Shown piece after piece: positions 24,601 to 34,178 of a stretch of DNA of 64,000 bases (position 1 is its first letter; every line of letters begins with the position of its first letter). The notes beneath the pieces were generated by a model. It saw only the letters and a list, made by a program, of their open reading frames with translations, had not been told where the DNA came from and did no database searches. This stretch comes from Limnanthes douglasii subsp. nivea (lineage: Eukaryota > Streptophyta > Magnoliopsida > Brassicales > Limnanthaceae), in assembly GCA_036936605.1 (NCBI GenBank), contig JAUPFV010000005.1, positions 191,454,958-191,518,957 of the forward strand, given 5' to 3'. The position numbers were made by a program, and so were the translations under genes.

Positions 24601-24732
24601 GCAATAAATACCAAAGAAGACTTCCTGATTATATTATAGAATTCCAAGAGACCGAAACTACTGACCTCCCTCTAATATGCTCCATCTTCTTGGAACTGGT
24701 GTGAAAAAGCTGGTTTAGTAAGGTGCTTTTCC
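12626..24732 (-). CDS. RHD3-like: RHD3/SEY1-like ER membrane-fusion GTPase, 18 internal exons
   Basis: Dynamin-like atlastin-type GTPase, which in plants fuses ER tubules. Minus-strand exons in order: 24732-24666, 24538-24436, 23871-23801, 23686-23623, 23551-23474, 23393-23346, 23271-23209, 23122-23066, 22979-22821, 22740-22672, 22607-22516, 22398-22320, 14909-14744, 13804-13680, 13591-13335, 13125-13029, 12948-12799, 12718-12626. All have GT-AG borders and all phases agree, giving about 612 codons without a stop. Motifs: P-loop [10 protein letters not shown], switch TTKGIW, G3 [10 protein letters not shown]4 FVLRDK, then the helical stalk ([55 protein letters not shown]). The exon carrying the sequence before the P-loop and the C-terminal hairpin exon were not located. 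The intron at 14910-22319 is 7.4 kb and holds a Copia element. A preserved frame suggests function, or recent loss if the ends are really gone. Confidence 0.9.
13950..14645 (-). mobile_element. Copia deletion derivative with intact 5-bp target duplication
   Basis: The element is flanked by TAAGT at 13945-13949 and 14646-14650. On the minus strand a 469-bp LTR (14645-14177, TGTTATTT...TTTTCTACA) is followed by a gag start (14155-13987) with the Copia signature [19 protein letters not shown] and [19 protein letters not shown]. Only the last 37 bp of the 3' LTR remain (13986-13950), identical to 14177-14213. The rest of gag-pol and most of the 3' LTR are deleted, and the primer-binding site is unreadable. 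It lies in an RHD3-like intron, antisense to nothing: element and gene share the strand. Confidence 0.9.
14651..14743 (-). other. Short intron segment of the RHD3-like gene
   Basis: This is the piece between the Copia derivative and exon 14744-14909. The correct donor is ACAG|GTGGTG at 14744/14743. The open frame extending to 14706 is read-through into the intron, not coding sequence; only the upstream donor keeps phase and family length with the next exon. Confidence 0.7.
14910..15600 (-). other. Start of the 7.4-kb RHD3-like intron, nothing else recognised
   Basis: AT-rich intron sequence next to acceptor TTTACAAACAG|CTAGTG. The open frame at 15519-15719 (-) shows no domain. Confidence 0.4.
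15600..17480 (+). mobile_element. Old Copia remnant inside the RHD3-like intron
   Basis: A primer-binding-site-like TGGTATGAGAGCC lies at 15702-15714, close to the usual TGGTATCAGAGC. At about 16465-16665, frames broken by stops and a shift read as Copia gag ([13 protein letters not shown], then FLDEVEKYF, then LTSMKYHGK). From about 17190 an LTR-like stretch (TGTTATATATTTTAGTGTAA, TTGGATTGACTATTCGATC, CAAATCGTAGAGTGGGG) matches the LTR family seen at 14177-14645. No protease, integrase or RT was recognised. Element borders are approximate. Confidence 0.6.
17625..17776 (+). repeat. 5' LTR of the Copia element
   Basis: The LTR starts TATTAGGAATTGTAATCAC and ends CTTCTTCTTCTAAATA. A TATATATAGG stretch near the middle is a plausible TATA box, about 40 bp before a CT-rich leader. 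At 152 bp it is unusually short for a coding Copia element and closer to TRIM-size LTRs. Confidence 0.9.
17777..17788 (+). promoter_or_regulatory. Primer-binding site complementary to initiator tRNA-Met
   Basis: TGGTATCAGAGC abuts the end of the 5' LTR and is the standard plant Copia minus-strand primer site. Confidence 0.9.
17890..22050 (+). pseudogene. Copia gag-pol polyprotein with 4 nonsense codons and 2 frameshifts
   Basis: The polyprotein starts at ATG 17890. Domains in order: gag ([19 protein letters not shown], about residues 45-65); a CCHC knuckle ([14 protein letters not shown]); protease with [15 protein letters not shown]-pre-integrase ([13 protein letters not shown]); integrase core with [16 protein letters not shown] and [12 protein letters not shown] with a [17 protein letters not shown] region and catalytic YVDDII; then RNase H. 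In-frame stops lie at 19240 (TAG), 19687 (TAG, where Trp is expected), 19987 (TAG) and 20707 (TGA). Frameshifts lie near 21150 and 21400. The RNase H is also short: KPGQGLF joins almost directly to [13 protein letters not shown], so about 75-80 residues with the first catalytic acids are missing. The element cannot move by itself. Confidence 0.92.
22058..22209 (+). repeat. 3' LTR of the Copia element
   Basis: Same 152-bp length as the 5' LTR, with about six substitutions and no length change. It directly follows the GAGGGGGAG polypurine tract. Confidence 0.9.
23872..24435 (-). other. RHD3-like intron without recognised insertion
   Basis: A 564-bp AT-rich intron between the exons encoding the G3 motif and [12 protein letters not shown]. 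No element ends or open frames of note were seen. Confidence 0.6.
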
Positions 24733-24812
24733 CTGTTGTTAGGTACAGAAGAAAAAAAAGGATAGCATTCAAGAGACAATCAGTTTGGAAATCAAGAAGG
24801 TGACCGTAAAAA

Positions 24813-25514
24813 TGTTGGGAATATGGGGTTCGGTCCGCATATTCCTCCTCCGTATATAAGTATTCCTCCTCCGTATATAAGTAAGAACACAACCGATCTC
24901 AACACTAGTATGATATTTGTCCGCTTTGGCACCCGAAGGCCCTCACGGCTCTGCATTTGGTCCACTACCAAAAGGCCTCAGGTTAGTTGAGATATTTCAT
25001 TCACTTATATATTGTAAGTATTTGTTCAGTCTAAGCGATGTGGGATAAAGGATCAAGTTTACTCACTCTTAACACTCTCCCTTGAACTTGATCCGCGGAA
25101 TGGCGTATACACTCTATGCATTCCGCCTCACTCAATACACCCATTGCATGGCTTAGAACACAAGTTTCAACCTTGCTCTGATACAATTTGTAGGGAATAT
25201 AGGGTTAACAACCGCCGTGAGAGGGAGGTGTTCGCTGCTCTGTGAAACCAGCCTAACGCATTGCCCTCCACTCTAGGTGCCGCATGAATAAGGCCTTCGC
25301 CGAATCCACAGGGTACACTCACGGCTTGGAACGGGCAGGCCAGCAAATCGCCTCACAAGGTCCGATCCAGTAGTCTGGGCCAATGTCCCATCACAATGTC
25401 CGTGAGGGCCTTCGGGTGCCAAAGCGGACAATATCATACTAGTGTTGAGATCGGTTGTGTTCTTACTTATATACGGAGGAGGAATATGCGGACCGAACCC
25501 CCATATTCCTAACA
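24813..25514. repeat. Large foldback with inverted arms of about 130 bp (TRIM LTR-like)
   Basis: The left arm starts TGTTGGGAATATGGGG and runs to about 24945. The right arm (about 25385-25514) is its complement, ending CCCCATATTCCTAACA. Both arms contain GTCCGCTTTGGCACCCGAAG or its complement and a CTTATATACGGAGGAGG block, which is doubled in the left arm. Read on the minus strand, 25078-24813 looks like an LTR of about 266 bp (TGTTAAGAG...CCCAACA) carrying the phrase ATCCCACATCGCTTAG, common in plant TRIM LTRs. Between the arms, 25177-25188 is an opposed primer-binding-like GCTCTGATACAA. Confidence 0.7.
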
Positions 25515-25516
25515 CG

Positions 25517-25925
25517 TGGTATCAGAGCTCCAGGCCCAGACAGTACGCGATGTGGTGGGTGATGTGGGTGAAATTCTCATTAGTCGAACATGATGAATTA
25601 GTAGCCATGCTCAAGATCCTTGTTTGGAGTGCCCGTGGCTTATCAATCAGTGTGGCTTGATTTGAGGCTCATCAAGCATTGCGGCTTGATTGGAGAGATC
25701 CTCGTTTGGAGTGCCCGTTGCTCATCAAGCAGTGTGGCTTGATTGGAGTGTATCAAGACGGTGGTACTTGTTTGGAGTGGCGCTAAGGAACAAGGCAGGA
25801 TGGTCGAAATCAGATAGATCCGCTCTAAAGGCTCTAGAGATCAGGCAGCCCCAACCTGATTAGAGTGAGCGTATGGATGTCAATTGAGAAGAGGCTAAAG
25901 TGGTACTTTGTTCGAGAGGAGGATT
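25517..25925 (+). mobile_element. TRIM-like internal domain (plus orientation)
   Basis: TGGTATCAGAGC at 25517-25528 follows the CTAACA end of the foldback, as a primer-binding site follows an LTR. A purine run (GAGAGGAGGA) at about 25915-25923 precedes TGTTAGGG at 25926, like a polypurine tract before a 3' LTR. The roughly 410 bp between hold no protein, only two imperfect copies (about 80 bp apart) of a TTTGGAGTGCCCGTTGCTCA unit. Size and content fit a non-coding TRIM. Confidence 0.6.
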
Positions 25926-26095
25926 TGTTAGGGTAGCGACCAAAGTTCCACATCCCACATCGGTAAAACATGGGAAGGATCAATGGTATATAAGTGAGAA
26001 CATATCTCAACTAGTATGAGGCCTTTTGGGAGTGAACCAAGAGCAAAACCGTGCGGGACTCATCGCCCAAAGCGGACAATATCACATTAGTTGGT
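25926..26095 (+). repeat. Truncated TRIM LTR-like segment
   Basis: Starts TGTTAGGGTAGCGACC and contains CCACATCCCACATCGG, ATATAAGTGAGAACATATCT, GAGGCCTTTTGGGAGTG and AAAGCGGACAATATCA. The same order appears on the minus strand of 25078-24925. It stops before the GGAGGAATATGCGG end seen in the other copies and runs into a minisatellite. Confidence 0.6.
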
Positions 26096-26285
26096 GGAGA
26101 TATTTCTGACAAAAAATGCAAATTGACTGAAAAGATAGTTAGGTTAGTTGGTGGAGATATTTCTAACAAAAAATGCAAATTGACTGAAAAGATAGTTAGG
26201 GGAGCGGGTTCGAAACTAGGAAATCAAGAAGAAGAAGACCATAAAAATGCAAATTGACTGCAAAGATAGTTAGGGGAGCGGGTAC
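26089..26285. repeat. Minisatellite, about 57-bp unit, two full copies and a partial
   Basis: The unit begins GTTGGTGGAGATATTTCT and includes AAAAAATGCAAATTGACTG and AAGATAGTTAGG. It recurs at about 26092 and 26149, with a partial third copy near 26237. A GAAATCAAGAAG...CCATAAAAATG phrase at about 26218-26248 also resembles 24788-24813, just left of the TRIM-like cluster, so the cluster may have inserted into an existing repeat. The open frame 26051-26257 is only this repeat. Confidence 0.75.
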
Positions 26286-26383
26286 AGAACTAAAAAGGTG
26301 TTCTGTGCTATCAGAAGGAAACTAGTCAGACATAATGGGCCAAAACTTCCATAGATAAAAATAAAGGGAACTAAGGTGTCTAC

Positions 26384-29300
26384 TAGAGTTGGCAAATGTT
26401 TCCGGAACCGCGGTTCAAAGTTGGAGATATGTTTATGAACTGGCGGTTTAACTGCGAAACTGGTCCATTAGGATTGCGAACCGCCAGGACCGCAAACCAT
26501 CAGAATCGCATAAGGAGTAAACCGGCAGGACCGCAAACCATTAGGATTGAAAAACACAGTTTATTTGTAAATATTATTATAAACGTTTTAATTATTTTAT
26601 AACCAAAATCATACGTTAAGTTATATTTAAAAAATATTGAGATATTGGATATTATTATAAAATTATTATTACATTTTGGTTAGTATTAATTTGTTTTGGT
26701 TATTAATATTTTAAGTGTTGTAATTATTATATAATCCAAAATTTTAAATATTACTTATGTTATTATCACATTTTGAATATTATTATTATGTTTTTAGATC
26801 TAATATTAGTAGTGTTGATTTTAATATTACAAACCAAAACTATATTTTATCATGTTAAAATATTACAAATTCTATGGTTATAATTTTAATATTACATTTT
26901 GATTACGATTGTGATTTGGTTTTAAATGTTACAAGTGTTTGTTATTATTTTTTAAACCAAAATCAGATCTTATGTAAGATTACAAGTTATATCTGTTATA
27001 ATTTTAATATTACATTTTGAATATTATTATTGTGATTTGGTTATAAATATTACAAGTGTTATTTATTATTTTTTAAACCAAAATCATATTTTATCATGGT
27101 AAAAGATTACAAGTTATATTGTTATAATTTTAATATTACATTTTGAATTTTATTATTGTGATTTGATTTTAAATATTACAAGTGTTATTTATTATTTTTT
27201 AAACCAAAATCATATTTTATCATGGTAAAAGATTACAAGTTATATTGTTATAATTTTAATAATACATTTGGAATTTTATTGTTGTAATTTTAATAATGAT
27301 TATAAAATTATTATTACATTTTGGTTAGTATTAATTTGTTTTGGTTATCACAAACATCATTCATACCAAGTGAAAATTAGTGGGTGGGTGAGCATTAGTA
27401 AGTCTAGGTTTTTTTTAAATATGCAATAAAATACTAATCGAAACTAATTAATATCGCAAATAATAAAAACTAAATTTAGACTAATACCAACTAATACGAA
27501 CTAATAACAAGCAATAACAAATATTAACAACTAATAAAATTAGAATTAAAAGAACTAATTTAAATAACTATAACAAGTAAATAACTTGATAAATTATACG
27601 AAGCTCTTAATTGAGCTATTATAATGTTATCCCAACGTTATTTAAGTGTTTTTATCAAACGGAAACAATTTGTGAAAAAAAAATCAAACAATTCCGAAAG
27701 TAGAACTGTAAAATAAGAAATTTGAGTTTTCTAGAATATTTAGAACAAGTAAAGAGATTTAGAGAGATATAGAGAAGAATATATGAGTTTGCGAGTTTGG
27801 ATTTGGGATCTCCTCTATTTATAGAGGAGACCCATAATTTTGTTTTTAAAAACGAAAAAAAAAATTGTCCGGACCATCCGGACGTAATTTCCGGACGCCC
27901 GAACTGCAAATTCGGACGATCCGAACATTTTTCCGGATGCACCGGATACATCACGGCTAGTTTTAATTAACTAGCCATTAGAGGTGTGCGGGGCATCCAG
28001 ACAAATGTCTCCGGATGCCCCAGAAAGAAAAATCCCCTCATTTTCACAAACTTAGCGATGATTGGGCCTTTGTTTATACATTTTTACAGTTTAAAAACAA
28101 AATATTTTTTTTAAACATAGATAATAAAAGTTGATTGTAAATAATAATAATAATAATAACTATTTTAATATGTTCATGTTTGTTTTATTTCAAATTTATT
28201 TATTTTTGGTGTTTGACTAAAATAAGATCGGTTTTTTGTCTTAAATATTCTCTCTCACGGACAAAAAAAGCGCTTAATATTGTCAATTTAACTTTTCTCT
28301 ATTTTGTGTATTCTTTTTTTTTTTGTAATATTCTATTTGTGACTGACAAAAATATTCTATCTCGATGTTTGTAATATTCTATTCTGATGGTAATATTCTA
28401 TTCTTTATTTAACCCTTCATTTTTCTACTTAAAATTTTAAGGCATGAAAAATATTTATTTGCAATTGAGTTGATCAAAGACTTGACTTAGTCTGATGTCA
28501 CAAATATAGCAATCCTATTGTCAATTTTATAACACACCACAAGTAGTTCAGTTATCTATTAAAAAATCCGTTTTAAATTGACCGAATTAATATTGAAAGA
28601 AATTTTATATTATTAAGAAGTTAATTTGGATCATAGTTATTCTATTGATTATCTAAAAATTAATATATGTGTGGATTGAATCTATCGATTATCTATTTTT
28701 GATAAAAATATTTTTTTACTATTCATTTTCGGTCAGAATAAATAGTTTATATTGTTGATAATGTTACTCTCCTAAATAAATATATTTAATTAATTATATT
28801 TAATTATGCCATAGGAATATAATTCCTTTTTAGGAACCAAATTACACGTAGTTAATTTGAGACACATTTGATATTTTTGAATTTATTTCACAACCAAATT
28901 ACATGTATTTACGCAATTGGAACATAATCCAAATTTATACAATTTTAAAAACTTTAAATTTATACTTCAAATATTTAATAGTTCGAAAAAATAACCGTAA
29001 TATTAAATAAAACATCGTAATTACATAAACATCTTAAATATCTAGTAATATTAAATATTGAAAGTTGTAATCAAAATAAAATTAGATGTATGTATTTTAT
29101 TTAATATCTACCTAATATTAAATAAAATATCTTAAATACATAAATATAATCAAACATATCAAAATAAAATTAAAATTATTTTTTAGAATGTAATTGCTTG
29201 ATTATAAAATTTCGATTAAAATGATAACATATTTAAATTAAAATACATGAAATAGCATAATTAACTCGTTTATATGTACATATCTCAATTATTGAAATTA

Positions 29301-29562
29301 GATTCAATTAACACTTACAAAATAATTTTAAATAACATTATAAAATATTTTGATAAACGATTCCTAAATGGTTTGTGTGGTGGTTTGAACTGGTTGTTTA
29401 ACTGCGAAACTAGCCCGGCAGGACAGCAAACCACCAGGACCGCAAACCGCCAGGACTGCATAAGGAGTAAACCGGCAGGACCGCAACCCGCCAGGACCGC
29501 AAACCGTGGTTCTCTGTTAAACGGTTCTGATGGTTCGCGGTTCAAACCGTTTGACACCTCTA
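26384..29562. mobile_element. Non-autonomous hAT-like element, 3.2 kb
   Basis: The left end is TAGAGTTGGCAAATG...CCGCGGTTCAAA. The right end on the minus strand reads TAGAGGTGTCAAACG...TTTGAACCGCG. Flanking 8-mers GTGTCTAC (26376-26383) and GTGGCTAC (29563-29570) match at 7 of 8, as expected of a hAT target duplication. Both ends also hold a direct repeat of GC-rich AACCGCCAGGACCGCAAACC-type units after TTTAACTGCGAAACT. The interior is AT-rich with no transposase. Around 27850-27700 the minus strand has a TATA-like CTATAAATAGAGGAG and a long leader-like tract, possibly the relic of a transposase promoter. Confidence 0.7.
26880..27270. repeat. AT-rich tandem repeat, about 125-bp unit, in the hAT-like element
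   Basis: Successive units share AATATTACATTTTGAAT, TATTATTGTGATTTG, ATTACAAGTGTTATTTATT, TTTTTTAAACCAAAATCAT and GATTACAAGTTATATTG. The last two units (about 27010-27260) are nearly identical; earlier ones are more diverged. Confidence 0.75.
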
Positions 29563-29699
29563 GTGGCTACTATTGTTGGTGTCGGTTTTGTTTAAGGTGA
29601 ATCTAAAAAGTCATGTTAATATCTACAAATATCCATACGAGTCAGAAACAATTCACTTACAATTTCAATCTAATTCATGATCATAAATTTTTATTTTTA

Positions 29700-30110
29700 T
29701 TTCACTATCACTTAAAACAGTCACGGACTTTGTTGCCCATTTTGATTTGGAAGTTCATCACATAGATTTTAAAGACCTCGTCTCTCAGTGGAAGCATAGA
29801 GGAAATGGTTTACACACAATAACTTGAAAATTTTATGTTTGCCAAGTCGACGGTGTGTAAACTCAAAAAATCATTTATGAACTAAAACATGCATCTTGTT
29901 GGGGGTATCGCAAATTCCATGATACAATTGTCTCATTCATTTTTGAGATGAAGCATGTACAAGATTATGTTTATTGTAAGCTTATTGGGAGTAAAATAAT
30001 TTATCTTGTGTTGTATGTCGATGACATACTTTTTGCCACAAATGACTTAGGCTTATTACATGCTATTAGGATGCACTTGTTTTTAGAAATATATTATTCA
30101 TGTATTGCTT
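29700..30110 (+). pseudogene. Copia reverse-transcriptase fragment
   Basis: Frames broken by stops and shifts carry RT landmarks in the right order: a KLKKS...LKHAS segment near 29860 (family [13 protein letters not shown]), KFHDTIVSF near 29925, then IYLVLYVDDILFATNDLGLL near 30000-30060 with the YVDD catalytic box intact. The fragment has no LTRs. It is probably the oldest layer next to the hAT-like element. Confidence 0.8.
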
Positions 30111-30429
30111 AATAGTTTGTATGATCTATAACCCACACCAAATCTATATTGGTTAGTGAATTTCTGAAATCTTTACAACACAAATTCAAATATAAAGAAT
30201 AAAATATAAAGTAATTATTGTGATATTATTATCCTAATATCATGATTGATTTTTGAGTAATAAATTACAAGTATAAAATTTTGACAAGAAAAATCCTGTT
30301 AGTAGAGTATTATTGTCTCAAGATCATGGTTGATTTCAACGCTTAACAAGTACCATCCAATGTATAAAAATACCTCTTAACACCATATATGAAGCCTTGA
30401 TTTTAAACATATTAGTTTTTTTTACCTTT

Positions 30430-31970
30430 TTTAAAGCATCTGGAGGACATCAATATGTCTTTATTGCAATTAACTACTTCTCGAAAAGTGGGTTGGGCCA
30501 TACCCGCTATCGAGAATAAGGGCAAAAGATATGATAAATTTTATCAAAACTAACAAGTGTTGTGCGTTCAGAATTCGCAAGGCAATTACCACTGACAATG
30601 ACCTCAAGATTCAAAATGTCGAGATACTATTCTTATGCGAAACAAGAGGTATCCAACAACATTTTTGAACACATTTTCATAATAAGTCTAACGACCAAGT
30701 AGATGTTACCAAGAAAAGCTTCTTAAAAAGGTTGACGAAGAACTTAGAAGGAATAAAAAGAAAGTAACCTAAGTTTATTCATAAATTACTATTGGTATAG
30801 AGAGGAACATCGTGAACAACAATACATGAGACTCGTTTCTCTTTAGTATATGGCATGGATGCGGGGGTCCATGTCAAGATTATCTTACCATTTAATATAT
30901 TTGTTGACTATTCTTAAGAAAATAATGATGTTGGAAGAAAGGCTCAATTAGATTTAAAAGAAAAAAAGAAACAAAGCTCATGTAAAGGTCATACACTATC
31001 AACCCTAATGCGCGACATATGCATGTTATGGTGATAAGGGAGTGGATACCCGCAACCAATATAAAAGATAAGCATCAAAGCAGAGCAGAACAAATAGAAA
31101 GTCGAGGAAGATCCAGAATAATAAAGAAGAACGGACAAACATTGAAACCGAACAAAAAATATATGAAACCGGGCGCGTCCACTTTAGTCGAGCAGAGCAT
31201 GATCAAGGATGAGCACGCTCGACTCAAGTTGATATAACGAGCAGAGAAGATATGAAAGTCCGGCCGCACTCAATTTTTAGCCGAGCAGAGCATGATCAAG
31301 GATGACCACGCTCGACTCAAGATGATATGGAATTTAGTATGCACGACTAGAAACTTTACAAACAACATATATGACGTCGAGCTCAATCAAGGACGAGCTA
31401 GCACGAGGGCTGACCAAGCAAGATGGCAAAAGTTTCTCTGCTCGGAAATTCGCCAAACTAACTGTTGACCTCAATAGCATTTATGAGGTCAACATAGAGG
31501 ACTATTTTAAAGACCACTGATCAAGGATGGATAGTCAACAGTCAAATATTCGAGATCGTTGATTAAGGAGAATATTCAGCAATCAATTTAAATTAGGTCT
31601 CAAGGCATTAAGTGTTTGTAATTAATGAGAAAGTAACCGTCAAAGGTAGTATATATAAGAGCAAAGATGATGTAAATCTTATGTTCACAAATTTTCTCGA
31701 ATCAATAATATTATTATCTTGGCATATTGGTGTTTTAGGTTTTTCCCATAACACATGAATTAATTCTTATGAGTTCAAAGTAGGAGACAAGGTCATTAGG
31801 AAGTTATTCCTTCATACTAAAGACCCCAAGGTTGGTAAGCATAGTCTGAAGTATGAGGTGTCATACAAAGTCTCACACATGATTAAGGCAAGAGCCTACG
31901 AGCTGTTTGATGACGAAAGAAATCTTATTCCCTATCCCCCAAATATTGAATATTTAAAACCTTTTTTTTT
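30430..31970 (+). pseudogene. Gypsy (Tat-type) integrase fragment, split by a solo LTR
   Basis: 30430-31023 reads as integrase core in shifting frames (GGHQYVFIAINYFSK, then a TTDN-like region, then SLVYGMDAG near 30845). After the inserted LTR (31024-31753), 31765-31970 carries the integrase C-terminal domain (YEFKVGDKVIRK, HTKDPKVGKHSLKYE, KARAYELFDDE). The GHQYV and VGDKVIRK pattern is that of plant Tat/Ogre Gypsy elements. Stops and frameshifts make it dead. Confidence 0.85.
31024..31753 (+). mobile_element. Solo LTR, 730 bp, in Gypsy integrase
   Basis: The ends are TGTTATGG and CCATAACA, a perfect 8-bp inverted terminus as in LTRs. The insertion lies where integrase core and C-terminal domain should join. 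A TATATATAAGAGC promoter-like element sits at about 31652. Inside are two copies, about 85 bp apart, of CGAGCAGAGCATGATCAAGG...CACGCTCGACTCAAG (31190 and 31275). The flanking 5-mers ATGCA and CATGA are not identical, so the target duplication is lost or the border is off by a base or two. Orientation follows the TATA box. Confidence 0.75.
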
Positions 31971-32149
31971 TCTGAAATCTATAGTTCTTGTATTTTACTT
32001 TATCTTACGTTTTTGTAACATGAGTGCAATGAACATTGTTACACGTTTTTTTTACCTTAGTGGCGCATAAAGGTTTTCATGAGGTACCTACATAGTTGGA
32101 TATTTAATATATAATTTGTTATTTATCTCATGCCTAAAGTTCAGCTAAA

Positions 32150-32490
32150 GTTCACTAACATATGTTATTGGGAGATTGCTTTAAATATTCTACTTAAAAA
32201 GCTACCAACTTATGTTGTTGAGAACTATTTGAAAATCCTAATTTACGTGTGTTTCAATTTAGCTTAAATGTGAAAAATATTCCAACTTATATTGGTCAGA
32301 GCTATCCATATCTCCTGATCATGTTTGGTTCAATCTAGTCGGAGTGTGAAAAACGTTCCAACTTATTTTGGTCGGAGTTATCCGGAGCTCCAAATTCAAG
32401 CTCATTCAATCAAACAAAAGTGTGAAAAATATTCCAATTTATGTTGACCATGGGTACTCGAAGATCCCAATTTATGATTAGTTCAATCCA
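32150..32490. repeat. Tandem repeat, 80-85-bp unit, about four copies
   Basis: Units share GTGTGAAAAATATTCCAACTT, TATGTTGGTCGGAGCTATC (with variants) and TTCAATCTAG. They follow the Gypsy integrase end. Tat/Ogre elements are known to carry tandem repeats between pol and the 3' LTR, so this probably belongs to the same old element. Confidence 0.75.
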
Positions 32491-32559
32491 ACTGAAGTGA
32501 AGTTAAGGATAATAGGTTTAACAAAGAGAGTCATTTATTTGTTCCATACTTATCTTCCC

Positions 32560-34118
32560 TAGCTCTGAGCAGCTGACTTGCAAGTGAGAGGACTAACTGT
32601 AATATTAACTAAAGTTGTCAAATATTTATTATCGAGTTGTTTTGTCCTTAGATGTCCCCTATCATTTTGTCTTCTCATTACTCATTATCTTCATCCTGTT
32701 TTTCGAACTTTAAGGCCACAACTTTTGACCTCTCTGCTTTAGGAACCATCTTCCATAAATATTTTAACTCCAGACCATGGAACATCTTATGAAACCCAAG
32801 AACCATACTTGATTTGACGGTGTTGTTTGGGCCGAAGAAACCCTCACAAGTTTTCTTATTCTTTCAAAAATTTATACTTAAAGACCTCAATATCCTTCAA
32901 GACTTGTGTCTTGGACATCTCTCATTCAGACACCTTTTCCCCCAACTTCTTCACTTTCACTTTTAAACATGTCTTGGATAATGGTTTTTGGCTTTTATCA
33001 TCAACCACCAACTACCCGATAAATTCATTATTTGTTTACACTATTTTCCCTCGACAAATAGAGTCCTTTTCTTTAAGGGACGTTTTGATCGACGGTGATA
33101 TTTTAATGAGACAAGTTAAGAAAGTGACTGACATGTATAAGGCAAAAGCTGACCCTCTTATTTCACTAATTTTCAATAGCTTGATCTAACTTTGGTGGCT
33201 CTTCATACTCGTCATTCATCAAAATTGCAATGATTAAGTCTGGCCGTTATCCAATTTTTAATGGATAATTAAGTCATGCATGATAGAAATAAAACAAACT
33301 CAATCAAAAATCTATACATTTACACTTATTTGAGCCACAAAACCATTATTATCACTATAAATATATCATTTCACCCTCCTAAAAAGGGTGAACAATTATT
33401 ATTCTATCTTAAATTTTTGATTTTTTTATTCTATAGATTTTTGCTTTTTAATTTTTTGGTCTTAAGATACAAGTAAATCCGGATCTTATATATCTATTTC
33501 AAATTTAATACTTTTTATACTATACGATATATATTATTTAAATTATAAATTAGAAGTTTATACATATTTATATAACAAAAAATATATTTGACTTAAAAAA
33601 ACAATACTATATATATTTTTTTCGTCGCATCACGTTTGTATGACAAAAAATAGTCTTTATGTTTAATATTATATAACGGGGAAGATTTTGAACAATAACA
33701 ACAAAAATAAAAATAATGTTTTAGATGTTTTTTATGAAAAATAAAATTTTATCTAAACAAATTTCACCTAAGATTATATATATTATATGATATCAGATAT
33801 ACAATATCTTGATTCACTAAAGAAAGAGTCATATGGTTGGTGATTTTTAAATTGATATTTTTAACCATAGGCTAACACCCCAATTAACTATACTAAAGTA
33901 AAATTCCAATCGTACACAGTCTTAGTTAAAAATTAAAATTAATAAATAGATATATATTTTAAATTTTTTCTTAAACTTTAGGCTCAAATGAGGTATTACA
34001 AAGCCAAGAAAATTAAGATGGATAAACTTTGTTAGGATGCTTACCATTATATCCATATTAACTGCACAAAAAAAACATATCTCTATTGTAGTGCACCATA
34101 CTGGAACAGTTTTATATA
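32560..34118. other. No recognisable gene; possibly 3' part of the Gypsy element
   Basis: An open frame at 32827-33189 (+) has no domain I know. The sequence after 33200 is AT-rich and featureless up to the hAT element. Confidence 0.3.
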
Positions 34119-34178
34119 CTAACATACAGTGGCGGAACCAGGATTTGAAACTAGGGGGGCTAAAATTCATTCAAAGTT

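Noticed and set aside
25273..25660. Open frames on both strands of the TRIM-like cluster
   Set aside because: They span inverted LTR-like arms and change with strand; no protein domain.
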